A stretch of 64,000 nucleotides of DNA. Origin: Choristoneura fumiferana. Taxonomy: Eukaryota > Arthropoda > Insecta > Lepidoptera > Tortricidae. Where the stretch lies: the NCBI RefSeq assembly GCF_025370935.1, contig NC_133481.1:8603708-8667707 (forward strand), read 5' to 3'. The notes below the pieces were generated by a model. It saw nothing but the letters and a program-made list of their open reading frames with translations. It made no database searches and was not told where the DNA came from. The translations under genes were made by a program, and so were the position numbers. Positions 1 to 11,942 of this stretch are shown piece after piece. The number at the start of each line of letters is the position of its first letter. Positions within the stretch are counted from its first letter, which is position 1.

Positions 1-1361
1 AATTGCTTAGAACAACCCTTTCACACACTACGGTTTTTGTCCGCCTGACTTAGTTCCGTCACAGTGTTTCCAATTTTATTATGCTTAATGAATAAGTTCC
101 ATCACTGTGTTTTCCAATTCTATCCACTTAAATCACTGCATGTCCGGTGTTCACTCATAGTTCATAGTTTATTACACTAATTTTACACAATTTGCACCCC
201 GTTATTCAGTCTTTTATCACATAGTTTATCACCTTATGTGTTTAACTTGGAGTAGGTAGGCATCGTCTGAGACGTAAACATAACAGTCGCTAGGTTATTT
301 TGCACTAAATATTACTGTAGATTACTTGAATTGCACATTGCATTGCTTGTCTTCTTTGGAATCGTTTCAAAGTAACAATTAGGGTCAATAATCTAGGTCA
401 GTCAAGTCAAAGAAATATAGGTAGGTAACCTGCAGGGCTACTGCGAGGTTCGTGGGTCCCGGTTCGTATCATTCGGTTCCTCTAATGCTTATAGTCTTTA
501 ATGCGCGAGCGAGCAGGACAGTGCTTATACGGGCTTCGATGCTCGAGTTTCGGATTCGGAGTAGGCTCGCCGTCGTATAGACACAGTTTGTTTTTAATAA
601 TCCATAGACTAGTAAGGGAAACAGAAAAGTAAAGGGCATACGGCCATACTGCCAAGTTGTAGTAAAGGATAAGTTTTCTTGTCATTATTTTGTATGGTTT
701 AGCGTAAAAGTTGAAATTTAATTTCTGTGTTATTTATGTAATACAGGTACATTTTTATTGTCCATCATAGTCAAATCGAACTTAGTTTAGATAACAACAT
801 TTTTTGTTGCTCGGAGATATTGGATAACCCGAGTTTTTATAATGAATGTGTCGCGTTGGTACAAAAGGTAATAATTATTATTCATAGGGTGCTACGTTTA
901 GCTTATGTCTATTTTTACTAAATAAAAATTAATCTGTTTATCTGTATAAAAATTCGTAACAAAAGGTATAGGTTAGGTAGGTACAGTCATCCAGTTTGGT
1001 TCATAGCCCGACACGAAACCGTCAGTTCAGTTGTATGTATGTATAAAGTACTCTGTGGGAACCGTGTCGTAATAATATTTAGCGTCATTCGATACACATT
1101 GCTTGATAAAAATATAATTATTTATAAAAGGGTTCCATATGTAGGCCGGAATCAAGTACAGTCAATACGAATTGTAGGTATGTGTATTCGAATATAATTA
1201 ATTTTACGTTCTAAATGATTAGAGGTACAATTGTATCGAATCGATAGGCATCAGTAAGTTGGTAAATTTAGGTTGTGTTGTTGTATTGTTGTGTTATTAG
1301 TTATTACTGAGGGTGATGTATGAGGTTAATTCACTTTGACTTAGGACAAGACGGTAAAATT
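1..1361. other. no gene recognised
   Basis: AT-rich sequence with frequent stops in all frames. I see no exon, RNA gene or clear repeat. It could be intergenic, or part of a long first intron of the beat gene if its signal-peptide exon lies upstream of the window. Confidence 0.5.
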
Positions 1362-1476
1362 AGTCATCATCATCATACTAGCCATATACGCGTTCCTCTG
1401 TTAGGCGCAGGCCTCCACTCGGACAGGGAGGGCTTTGGCGAGATTTCCACGAAAGCCCAGTCGTGCGGTTTAGTAG
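1362..1476 (-). repeat. diverged SINE copy with (CAT)n end
   Basis: Begins with a short CATCATCATCAT run, then GCCATATACGCG and GGCGCAGGCCTCC. This is the same order as the better preserved SINE at 20995-21279 (CATCATCAT, then CCTATATACGTCC, then GGGCACAGGCCTCC). Minus orientation is inferred because the trinucleotide tail is on the left. It is strongly diverged. Confidence 0.55.
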
Positions 1477-4400
1477 TTCAGCTATATTATGGTTTATAAG
1501 GTTGAAAAGTCGGGGGGGTGTTAATAGTTTATTATATTATAAAGTTATATAGTCAGGGGGTGTATACTTTAAATCTAAACCTTGACTTACCTATTTTATT
1601 TCAGTATTAATTTAACAGGGCAATTCGCTGTTAGGATAGTATTAGCGCACGGAAGAACCTTTTATCAATTAGTTTGCAGGGATTTCTTTGGTAGGCATAA
1701 GGCTTGGGATGAATACAAAGAGATGATGAATACAAAAGGTAAAAAGCCAAAACTTTATTCTTAAACACAAAATATGAACCACACTTTAGGCGGAATTATT
1801 AAAAAAAAGGGGTGTGTCTTGTTCATAAAGAACAGCGGTAGGGTCCTTTTCGCTTAAAATCATAGGATTACGAGATCTGGAACAGTAATTCATTATTGTA
1901 TAGTTGGCTTTCCAAAGAAAAAAAGAGAGACCAATTCTAGTATAAACTGATACAAACGCGGCAGCAGTGGCCGGATTGCAGATAGGTATTTAAGAGAAAG
2001 CCAAGTTATGTGCCTGTTGATTTGCCAAAAGAATCTAACTTGATCATAATAGTATTTGATTACTGTAAATACCTCTAGCGATGAAGAAGAGATTTAATAA
2101 TGCACAATAAACAAAATTACCCAATTTCATAATTGAATGTGATAGTGATTAAATTAATTACTTAACATGTATACATTTTATATGCTCCTAAGGGGCTTAT
2201 CATAGAAAATTGAACAATTCTTCTTTGTCATATGCATATACAGTTGTTAATAAAGTCAGGCCAGAACGGGTTGCAAGGGACATGCCTACCGCATACTCCA
2301 TTTCCTCCATTATTAGTCACCTGTAACAAAAAAATGCAAACGGTCATTTAATTACAAATAAGCTCAAGACAGACAAAAGATATGAGGGGAGTAAACAACA
2401 ATGAGTGAAACAATAATGTATTAATAAAAATATATATACTAAATTATAAATGGTACAAGACAACTCACCCATTGGGTACGGGTCCTCTCTTGCTTTTCAA
2501 GAATACACTTTTAAGCTTAGTGAGAACAGGCAGATGGTGGAACTTAGGAATGATAGGTTCTTGTTGGTCCTTACTCAATTAACGTCAAGGTGAAATAACT
2601 CTGCCACAATGAAACAAACTCGAACATGACAGTCAGGTGTTCAAAGTATTACTGAAGACGCTGTCTTTTACTTTACTTATACAGTACGTTTAGGTCATTA
2701 TCCAAATTCGATTCATGAAGGTCTTATATGTCCCATGGTTCTCCTTATTGTACAATTTATTTTCTCCGCAACATTATGAAACAACAAATCGTCGATATCA
2801 GTAGATGCAACGTTCAACATTCGGGCTCCGGGTGTTGTTTTATACGCTGCAACAAAAACGCTGGGGCAGCTTCCGTCGCACAGTTACCACAGCAAAGTAC
2901 ATTTAATTTGAGTAATTGTGTTGTTAATCCAAGACAAATGAGAAAATCGCTCGAAATAAAAATAAATGACAGTCGCTTGACTTAATGCATTGGCGCTAAG
3001 TTTTTTTTTCTCACTACTTCATATGTCCATAGACAAAATAGACGTAAAACGGTTGTGGGCCGCAAGATAATGAGAAGCAATATATATATAGCTAATGTTT
3101 AACGGAGAAATCTGCAAATTAATTGTGTCCATTGATTAAATTGGTAAAATCACAGCTAGGTGTTTTAAGATTAAATGCGAGCGAGGTATCGATTATCGAC
3201 TACGTCAATGAGTCATCTCAACACCTAAAGTACGTGTAGGGAGAGTACGCCGTCAGGTCCGATATCGGCATCGAACACCGCAGATCGGGCCCTGGAGCGA
3301 GTAAAATAAATATGTAAAATAATGATGCTAGATCGAAACCGACTAAATGTTGCGTTAAAAGGTTGAGATTTAAAATACTACCATACAGTTCATTCGCTTA
3401 TCGACTTAGCATGCTGTGGATATGTTATTTACCTATTCATTCACCTAACAAAAGGGGAGAAATGACGACGCAACGTTTAAGGAAACTAGTACATCATACA
3501 TTTTGGATTATAAAAAAAGTAACAGTAATTGCTATTAGCTATAAAAGTAATAAAAATAATACGAGCGATACGAACAAAAGGGAGATATATGTAGTATGTT
3601 GTAATAGCTGGGTATAATAAATTAACTAGAATTAAAAGACTGCATAAACGGGGGGGTGTATTCTAACTTAGGCATTAATCCAAATCACTTGAACACGACT
3701 TGAATCAAACAAATTAAGGTTAGGGTTCCGCAAAATTACTTACCATTTACGCTTATGTCGGATGGTGTGCAAACGAAAGGAATGGAGCGAAGTGGTCTTT
3801 GGTCCTCGAGTTGGTAGTAGCCGCTCAGTAACCTCGCAGTACACACCCGCGTTATTTAAGATTTCAGATGGCCGCAAGCCAGAAATAAAACCTAAATAAA
3901 ATCTAGCGAATGACCGGGATTACCAAAAATCGGTGGAAATATATTATTTGCTAATTAAATTAATCAGGAAAGATGTTAATAGCGATTATCAAAATTACGC
4001 TCTGGGCCTAAAACGGAACGTAGATGAATAACGTATGGAAACGGAACGGACCGGGTTGCGTTTTGATAGTCGTCCGGCAATATCTATAATCTTACAAAAA
4101 GAATAAGAAGGAAAACTAGGGTGTAAATTAGATGAAGAATTTTGAAATTATCGTAGAGTAGTCCGGGGTGCGTCATCAATGAAGTTGAGGAGGGCAAATA
4201 TCTAAAGCGAACGAAGTTACTTGGAATTTCGTGTGTTGACACTCGTAGGAGCAGTAACAGAACGCAGTCAGATGGCAGATAATTTGTGGGCTGTATAAGC
4301 TAGCAAGATATATTATTTGTTATGAACAATATTGGGTGGTTGCTTGTTTACATAATCGAAGTGATGAAATATTAAGTCCTTTTCAACAACCTTAATTTTA

Positions 4401-5584
4401 ACGTTGAAAACACTACATCTAAGTTATTCTTATGGACTGGTGGTTTGTTATAGCGCGCGTGAAAAAGAGGTTGAGGAAGGATGAGTAGAGTGTGTTTTGG
4501 TTTCATAATCATTTGACCTGACGAAAAAATTAGGGACTTAACATCATAACAATGTGAGAGGCTATAACAAGTCAACAGTTCTGTGGGCAACTATGATGGT
4601 TTATCGGCGCTTAACCTTTGATACAGCACTCGTCAAATGGATTTCTTGTGCAGAAGGTGATAGGTTAAGTCATCAATGACATCAGCGTTGAAGCTGGCGC
4701 CAGAAATTCATTACTATACGATTTCCACCCAAGCAGATGCTAAGGTGCTAATGCTAAATCGTCACTACACTACACATTCACCCAAAGGACTAGTGTCCAT
4801 GGTGCTGGAGGGATGTTTAGGGTTAGACTGTTGATTAACGGATGTTTATGGCCCACGATGACGGATACCGTACTTTATGTACACTGATGCCTCGCGCTCG
4901 ACCATCCAGCTTTGGAGGAGGGTATATTGGCGGCTCCATTTCCGGTCGACAGGCAGATGCAAGACTGGGGTGGAGGAGCTGATATAGTGCTATTAGAGCT
5001 GACTGTCTCACAACCAGTTCCTCTGTCCGACGCTCCCTCGTGGTGTGATGAATGATCCATAATCAAACTGTCGAAAGGTCTGAAGATTCCTCTAGTTACT
5101 TTGGTCAATACCTTTTGGCATAAATACTCACCACGCCACAATTTTCATTCATGGGAAGAGCGCTTATAAATTAAAAGTGATAATTAAGACTCATATATTT
5201 GTGAAAGGTTGTTGAAATGTTTTTTCCAGTTTAACAGTTTCCACTTACAAAAACATTTGGGGGTGATTGAAACGGAACAAGAGACACCTTGTACCGCTTC
5301 GTTCACAAATATATGAATAAATAAATAAATAAACATAAAATTAAATAACTACTGCAAAGTTCACAATGTATTAAATAAGCCTCTGCTGTTTACCATGTCT
5401 GGTCTCTATTATTCGGTTAATGGCTTATTTATTTACCTAAATGATCACATTAAAAGAAAGGGTGACTATATTTAATCACAAGTGAATACATGGATTCAAA
5501 TAAAATATAATATACTTGATGATAAAACAATAAAGCTCTTCGATTTTCACAGCTCCATACATTATTCAAACTTAGAACTAACCT
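1477..5584. other. no gene recognised
   Basis: Mostly AT-rich sequence. A few open stretches of 60-90 codons occur (for example 2728-2985 and 3363-3617 on +, 4875-5141 on -). None resembles a known domain or has convincing splice context, and I do not call them genes. Confidence 0.45.
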
Positions 5585-6200
5585 TCGCTTCCATTCATCT
5601 TACGGTGATAATATGACTATCTCATTACAACCTTTATGAACTTTATTTCCTTCGCGTTCTAACACTTTCATTAATAAAATCGGTAGTTCTCCTATTAGGC
5701 GCTGCCTCCCTAGTGATTCATATTATAAAATTTACCTTAAATGCATGGGATTTGGCCATAATCACAAACAAATTAAAAGCGGATAGAGAAGAAGGTATCG
5801 TGCGTCTCATGGTCTAATTCTTTTACATATTGTTTAGAATCAACTTTTACGTTTCATTCTTCATTCATTATTCAGAGTCGTTCACCTGTCTCGCTCTTAC
5901 TCTTACAAACTCTATTTCTTTCGCACTCTGGCGACTCCATTCAAGCTGCAATATTCTTCTTTTATCGTTCGGAACTGACAGCCATATGTCTGTCTCATTC
6001 TGACCTTCGCGAGCTCTATTTCTATCACACTCGAATGACTTAGTAAAACCGCGTAGTACTCCTGTTAGGTGATGCGTTCCTGGTGATTTATACTGTGAAA
6101 GATCCGGCTGGAAGCGCGAACATGGAGGCATATAGGGCCCGGGAAAGTTGTAGATCAAGTACTTGTATACTCCTTATGACTCCTGTTATCCTGGTAGTTA
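5585..6200. repeat. diverged tandem repeat, unit about 370 bp
   Basis: Two copies in direct orientation align by eye. Landmarks in copy 1 are ATGACTATCTC, TTTATTTCCTTCGCG and TCTCCTATTAGGCGCTG followed by TAGTGATTCATA (about 5612-5730). Copy 2 has TATGTCTGTCTC, CTCTATTTCTATCACAC and ACTCCTGTTAGGTGATG followed by TGGTGATTTATA (about 5980-6095). A shorter third version follows at about 6175-6225 (ACTCCTGTTATCCTGG). The block runs directly into the repeat at 6200-7700. No function is assignable. Confidence 0.55.
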
Positions 6201-7700
6201 GTGAGGTAGAAAATCCAGCTAGGTGCTTAGCTCGAGGAGAGCGTTAAGCATAAGGAGATTGAGTTATATATGTGACGTCGTGAAATGTAGGAATATATGT
6301 AAACGCCGGGATCGCGAGAGAAACCGTTGACTTTGTAATAATTCTCACGGCAGTAGGCGCCGCGGTCGCATAGTATTACGCTATAGTATAAAGACTAGCT
6401 GTATGAAGAAGTGTAGAAATTAACTGTAACCCTTTAGGCGGTTCTGTCTCCCTGGTAGTCGAAGACACAGTTAGAGACACAGAAGCTTGAATTGTAGGAA
6501 ACCCTTGGGCCACAGCTAGCTTGTAAATAGCTCGTGTGACAGGAAAATCCATTACGGCCGTAGAATCCTTAGGTTTACGAAACACGGGAGGCATCGTTGT
6601 CTCTGGAGTAATAGGAAATATAACTGAAGTTCAAGTAGCTCGAAACTAGATGCTTAGAACGCCACGGCCTGTGTAATAGTCCGTACGCTAGGAGATGGCG
6701 AGGAGGCTTAAGCGTTTCTGGCTCTCGGAACACATAGTATGAGACGTCGATATAGTAGGGAACGTATATGTGCGCGTAGACACCGCTGCCTCGTAACAAT
6801 TCGCAATAGTATTAAGTCTAGCTGTTTGCCAAAGTGTAGGAGTTGCTTGTAACCCCTTAAACGCTTCTGTCTCCCTGGTAGTTGAAAGCGCGGTTGTAGG
6901 CGCAAGGGCGCGAAGTGTAGAAAACTCTCGGGTCGCTACTGTCCCAGTAATAGCTTGTATGATAGGAAACGCAGTTGCTCTAGTAAAAGCTCGGAGTTTA
7001 CGAAACGCATGAGACACCGTTGTCTTTGAAAGAATAGGAAGTGTAGCTATTGGTTAAGTAGCTCGAAACGTGATGCTCTAAACGCCGCTGTCTCTGCAGT
7101 AGGACGAGTGCTAGGAAATGAAGGAATTTACTTAAGCTCTCCGGACGCCGGAAACGCATAGCACGAAACGCCGTTGGCGCTGCAGTAGTATGTGTAACAG
7201 GAAGTGTAGGTATACGCGCGGGAGGCGCTGCCGCACGGAATCGCGCAATAGTAGGAGTCTTAGCTGTGTACGTAAACACCGGTATTACATAAAACCTCTT
7301 AAGCGGCTCTGTCTCCTTAGTAACCTAAAACACAGGTGTAGGCGCAGTCGTATGAATTGTAGGAAAACCTTGAATAGCTACTGTAGTTGTAGACGCTTGG
7401 ATGTTAGGAAGCGCAGTTGTAACCGTAGGAGCATAAAGCGCGCGAGATGCGCGAGACTTAGCTGAAGCGATATGCGGAAGGGCCCGAAATGCACGGAACG
7501 AGGGAACGCAGGCGGCCGGAGGCGCAGCAATATTAAGAAAACCTCTTAACGCGCTGGCGCCTTAGTAGCTGGGAAACAGGAAGTGCTTATAGAGCAGGAA
7601 ATGTAGGAGTGTTAGCAGTATTAGCAGGTGGGGTAGATGTAGTTATAGCAGGAATACACGCTGTCGCACGAAAAACTATAAAAAGGGCTGCGGCTCGTAG
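6200..7700. repeat. higher-order tandem repeat, unit about 430 bp
   Basis: At least three diverged copies. The landmark (G/C)TCTGTCTCC(C/T)T(G/T)GTA occurs near 6442, 6865 and 7307, giving spacings of about 423 and 442 bp. Each copy also carries TAGCTGT before the landmark, then GTAGGAAA-like blocks, TTTACGAAACGCA-type blocks and TAGCTCGAAAC. Inside each copy are short imperfect subrepeats of roughly 40 bp. The block is more GC-rich than its surroundings. On the minus strand, stretches such as 6376-6594 and 6688-7017 stay open and translate to related Thr/Ala/Pro-rich peptides sharing FRK, FP, STTRETE and KGLQ. That suggests either a decayed repetitive coding sequence or a minisatellite that happens to lack stops. 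I do not recognise a family. Confidence 0.6.
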
Positions 7701-7779
7701 GAACGGATAGTCAACTTTGGGTTCTTTCAAGTGCAGGTCGTTACGCTGCTGGGTAATTGATCTACATAGTAACTACGCG

Positions 7780-7995
7780 ATTTTATTTGTATATAAGCTG
7801 GCGGGCTGGCAGTTTAGGCCGATGTCGCTGGGGTTACCACGCGTTGTTTCGGTCTTTTCGCTGTTAGTTCTCCAGGCTTCATTTTTGTGTTTGAATAGCT
7901 GGCGGATGGTAGCGGAGCCGATGTCGCTAGGGAGTACCCATGCGTTTTGTTTCGGTTCCTTTGCTATTAGCCCTCCAGTTTTCCTTATTCTGTGG
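7780..7995. repeat. two diverged direct repeats, about 105 bp each
   Basis: The order AGCTGGCGG, GCCGATGTCGCT(G/A)GGG, TTTCGGT, then CTCCAG appears twice, starting near 7794 and 7899. It lies at the end of the larger repeat block and may belong to the same decayed sequence. Confidence 0.5.
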
Positions 7996-10265
7996 GATCG
8001 GACCGCTTATAATCGCTTGAAAGTAGGACTGTACGGGACGAGGTTCCCGGCCTCTAAACCTGATACCTAACGGTGATATACGAAAGTTTAGAGGTATAAC
8101 GTCCTTCGGGACGGGACGGAATTGAGGAGAACGATTCCGCGTCTGACTATAGTCGCCAACTCTGGCGGTCAGGCTATCTTCTCCCGGCGCGTACCCGGGC
8201 ACCGTGTATCCGCAGTGTCGGTGCACGTGAGTTCGGTGGTCTGGACCCCCTATATATTATATATTCGCACAATTATCTCTCCGCCCTACTCCACTCGCAT
8301 CCCTGACTTCGGTCGCGGGTGGGGTTATTACACATGGCGTAGGATTAGGAATAGGTACACTAGAGGATGCCACCTCGATCCCTTAGTTAGTTAGCTAGCA
8401 GTTTTCCCTGTCATTCCGGAAAACTTTGAACATTACACAACCACGCAATTAAAAATAAATGTGAGGTGTTCGCCATCTCTAGTTTTGGGACGTAAGTATT
8501 ACATTTTAGCCTAGGGCCTAGGTAGATCGATACAAGGTTAGGTTTGTTAGGGCATCTAGGTACGTTGAATAGGTTTGTGGTAGGGAAGGTATTTACTAGG
8601 CGGTATTTCATAGGTTTATAGGGCGTAAAACCAAACTTCATGAGTTTGGTAGGTTTTACCACTTTTATTGTACTAGGAGACCAGAACTAGGCAAGGTCCG
8701 TTAGGTTTTGATCGTACGTCGTCTAGGTTAACACGCGTTCGGTTTATAGGGCGTTGTAGTAGGGAACTAACGGTTATCATTAGAAATTCGCCGGTGAATG
8801 TATGATGCTGCTGCTGGGGACTCGCTTGGGGATCGTTGTCTGACTGAACTGGCCATTCGGTCGGATAGTGATTCCTAGGGAGAGTACCGCACGGTGCGCG
8901 ATTTTGCCTAATCTTAAGATTAGAATTAAGTCTAGATTTAAGGAGCGCTTAGGGACATCTAATACGAAAATAGAAAATTAATGATAAAATAATCTATTAA
9001 AGTTTCTATGTCTGATGTTGACACCAATTATGGGATACCTACTGATAATTCCATTCAAAGAAAATTCTCGACATTTATGTGTATATATTGGTCAAAGCTA
9101 GGCATGTAGCAAAGTTCTATTCTTGACAGGGGGAACGCTATTCATGTACTGAGAGCCAGACTGAATTAATCATAAATGTATAAACTATCTGCTATCGACA
9201 GATTCTTACAAAACAATAATATAATTAATTGCAGTAATCTTAAAGTGAGTAACTCATATTGTGTTTAACTGTACAGACGGGAAGACCATTACCTCCATCC
9301 ATAGATATTAATTGGCTGGTATTTCTATAGGGTAGTGAATGAATACTACTTACCTGCAAATCTAACAATCTGCCTTTACTTGGTAAGATAAGAAATACCC
9401 GATTTATTATCTACTAACCCGGTCTATAAACGGTGGGAGGTAAGGGGGTTTATACATATAATTATATATATTAACCCTTTCTACATTAACCTCAAGCTTA
9501 TAATTAATCGTTGAAAGTGATGATGTAGATTATTTCTAAATAAATCCTATATTCTTCATGAGTATTCAATCAATACAAATACAAGCTAAAAGTAAGAATA
9601 ACCTAACACATAGTGCATTAATACATTATAGGAAAGGAAATATATTTCATCTACAAACAACTGGCAAGCATTATTGCTGGTGATTATATACTTTAACCTA
9701 GATACCACATTTGAGCTTGCATTTGAGTCTAGAATCCACCGCTGTGGAACTAACATAGCTAAAAATTAGAATTGATAGGCAGATGAGATTTGCTGTTATA
9801 CTATTAACTAATTAACCACTTCATAACCACGCAATTACCAAAATTATCAACTCTCAAGTCTTGAGCAGTAGGCTCCTCTCTCTCAGGGTGATCATATAAG
9901 GCGATAGGTAGTTGTTATTAAATTAAATACTGTACCACCAATCTTCACCTTTCACTAAAAGTACCGTATGGGTTACCTAGGACGGACACAACGAGGGGTC
10001 TATCATTTTATTTGCACTAGACAACCACTAGACGATCACATGGCCAATTCACATCTTCGCGCTATCATATAGTAGGTTTCAGACATCTCAGTAGGACTCA
10101 TAAGCTCTAGTTATATAGGTAGGCTGTATATAGGTAGGTCATAGCTTTGAGCTTAGGAGTTTTGATTTAATTAGCAGTTAACAGTTAGCTTCAGTTTCAG
10201 GAGCTTTAGGTTAGTTAGTAATGGCGGAAAAGTTTTATTGGGGGGGGTAGTTACACTATTTTTGC
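7996..10265. other. no gene recognised
   Basis: To about 8400 the sequence is fairly GC-rich but no frame is convincing. A small hairpin with arms of about 13 bp lies near 8624-8660. From 8400 to 10265 it is AT-rich with no recognisable gene or repeat. Confidence 0.45.
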
Positions 10266-10326
10266 CTCATTCTGAGAGGAGGCCTTCGCCAGCAGTGAGA
10301 CGCCTATTTAGGCTGTGATGATGATT
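10266..10326 (+). repeat. SINE 3' end, truncated copy
   Basis: Reads CTGAGAGGAGGCCT, CAGCAGTGAGACG, TTAGGCTG, then GATGATGAT. These are the last ~60 bp of the SINE seen complete on the other strand at 20995-21279. It is 5' truncated, as expected for retroposition. Confidence 0.65.
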
Positions 10327-10861
10327 TGTCGAAAACTTGGCTGCAAATTATTATTGCAGGTACAAAAGGATAGCGATATGACTCTCGAAACTAATATCAG
10401 GTAAAAGGTGATAGCGGATAATGACGTTTAGGTTATTTAATCTAAGCAATATTTTGGTTTTCTGTAGATATAGGTTAAATGATACAATGTAAATAAAAAT
10501 ACGTTATACGATCAGGTAAAATATATAACCGACAAATGGATGGAAAGTCGTAAAAAAGCCAAACGATATAAGATACATTATATATATAAAAAAAAACATT
10601 TTATTTAATATCCAATATTCAAAAATTAATAAAAAAGACAGCGCTTAGTAGTAATAAATTAAGTCGATGTTTCTAAAAATCACCGATAGGATAAGCGACA
10701 CGGAAGTCTTCATAGAGACACAAAAGTCGACATAGAGACCTAGCTCATTCGATGCAGAAAATCTGCTGATTTCAATGCTATATATAACTCAATATCACAA
10801 AGAATGTCGCTTATCCCGTTTCGCCATATTAACGATACCATTTTAACGAACAAGCCCTAAA

Positions 10862-10985
10862 GTAAAAGTCAAGGTCAAATATCTTTATTCAATTCATAAC
10901 AAGCACTTATTATGTAAAAAAAACTACCACCGGTTCGGAAAAACCTCTGCTGAGAAGAATCCGGCAAGAAACTCAACTGAAATCT
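10862..10985 (-). repeat. CR1/jockey-like LINE 3' end, short copy
   Basis: Starts AAAAGTCAAGGTCAAATATC and contains ACCGGTTCGGAAAAACC and AAGAATCCGGCAAGAAACTC. The same string order occurs at 63186-63330, where part of a LINE ORF follows. The left-hand (GTCAA)n tract is the 3' tail, so the element is on the minus strand and 5' truncated here. Confidence 0.65.
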
Positions 10986-11737
10986 GTTCAAGACAAGTTT
11001 TTCTTATTTTTGATTAAAGAAAAAATATTTTGAGAGACATGGATACGAGGATACTGTTTGTAGTTTTGTTGAAAGCATGAATGAGTAATTATTTGTTACG
11101 TTATAAAAAAAGGTTTTTTTGATGCTGTTTTTACCATATGGACCACATATATACCTACAGACGGTAAGCACAAGAATATTCAACTCAAGTACCACGAAAT
11201 AGCTTAGATACCCTAAAGTTATATACAAACTTTAGACCAAAATACCATAAAAATAGAGGTTTCACGATTTTAAACGTCAGGAATGTATGGAATTGCCAAA
11301 GTAGCAGTTTCTCAAGTTCTCAACCTTCCTTCATCTAAAACGTATTCATCTTCAGTCAAAAACTTATATTGAGTCATTATTGAAGTTATGAGATGGTAAA
11401 TTGAACTATGAATTTGATATGCTTGCACGCTATGAAATTCAAATAGTGATCTTTGATATTTCTAAACTCAATATAGAGTTCCAACGTCTTTAAACTATAT
11501 AGTAGTAATAATACAAAGCCAAGAGATAGCTCCAAAATGTCTTGTTTAAATTTAATTTTGCGATTATGTAGATAGATTGATTCTTGAAGGGTCATTATTA
11601 TTAAGCCAAAATAGGTATACATTCATTAGAATTTTTCTAAATAATTTCATTTCCACTAAGTTTACATGAAAAAATTACAGTTAAAAACTATGAAATGACT
11701 ATACAATATAGACGTAAAAAATGTTTTTCTATTGCAG

Positions 11738-11942
11738 GTTCCCTATGTCTTCGCAACGTTCACGTGTTAGTCCCAGAAGCCGCCGAACGGGGGTCCAAAG
11801 TGAGAATGCAGTGCGTGTATGACCTAGAGCAGGAAGTTCTGTACTCTGTCAAGTGGTACGAGGAGACAGAGAGTTTTGTCGGTACCAGCCGCGAGATGCG
11901 CCGCCGCTCAAAGTCTTCAGGATACCAGGGATCGAAGTTGTG
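11738..11942 (+). CDS. beat exon A: first half of Ig domain 1, with a frameshift
   Basis: Acceptor TTTTTCTATTGCAG ends at 11737 and donor GTAAGA starts at 11943. The exon begins in phase 1 (its first two bases complete a codon). It reads LRNVHVLVPEAAERGSKV, MQC, YDLEQEVLYSVKWY up to 11859. Beyond that, the original frame runs on as unrelated sequence to a stop just after the donor. The +1-shifted frame gives the family's usual continuation: GDREFCRYQP, then APPLKVF and IPGIEVV, ending exactly at the donor in phase 0. That phase matches the next exon. The simplest reading is one missing base between TAC (11857-11859) and GAGGAGAC. The residue after REF is Cys, where the family usually has Tyr. 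Confidence 0.85.

Noticed and set aside
960..990. Insect telomere-like TTAGG sequence
   Set aside because: Only one or two imperfect units (GGTTAGGTAGG), no array.
1582..1764. Possible upstream exon after a TTTCAG acceptor
   Set aside because: The 60-codon frame has no signal peptide or beat similarity and ends in a stop, not a donor.
4875..5141. RNase-H or reverse-transcriptase remnant suggested by YTDAS on the + strand
   Set aside because: Only five residues fit and neighbouring frames contain many stops; not enough to call a retroelement.
6688..7017. 109-codon minus-strand frame as a gene
   Set aside because: Part of a diverged tandem repeat. The frame is not maintained across the block and no splice sites or start context support it, so it is kept only as a finding.
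5585..7700. CRISPR-like array of regularly spaced short repeats
   Set aside because: The units are diverged, without constant repeats and unique spacers, and the genome is eukaryotic.
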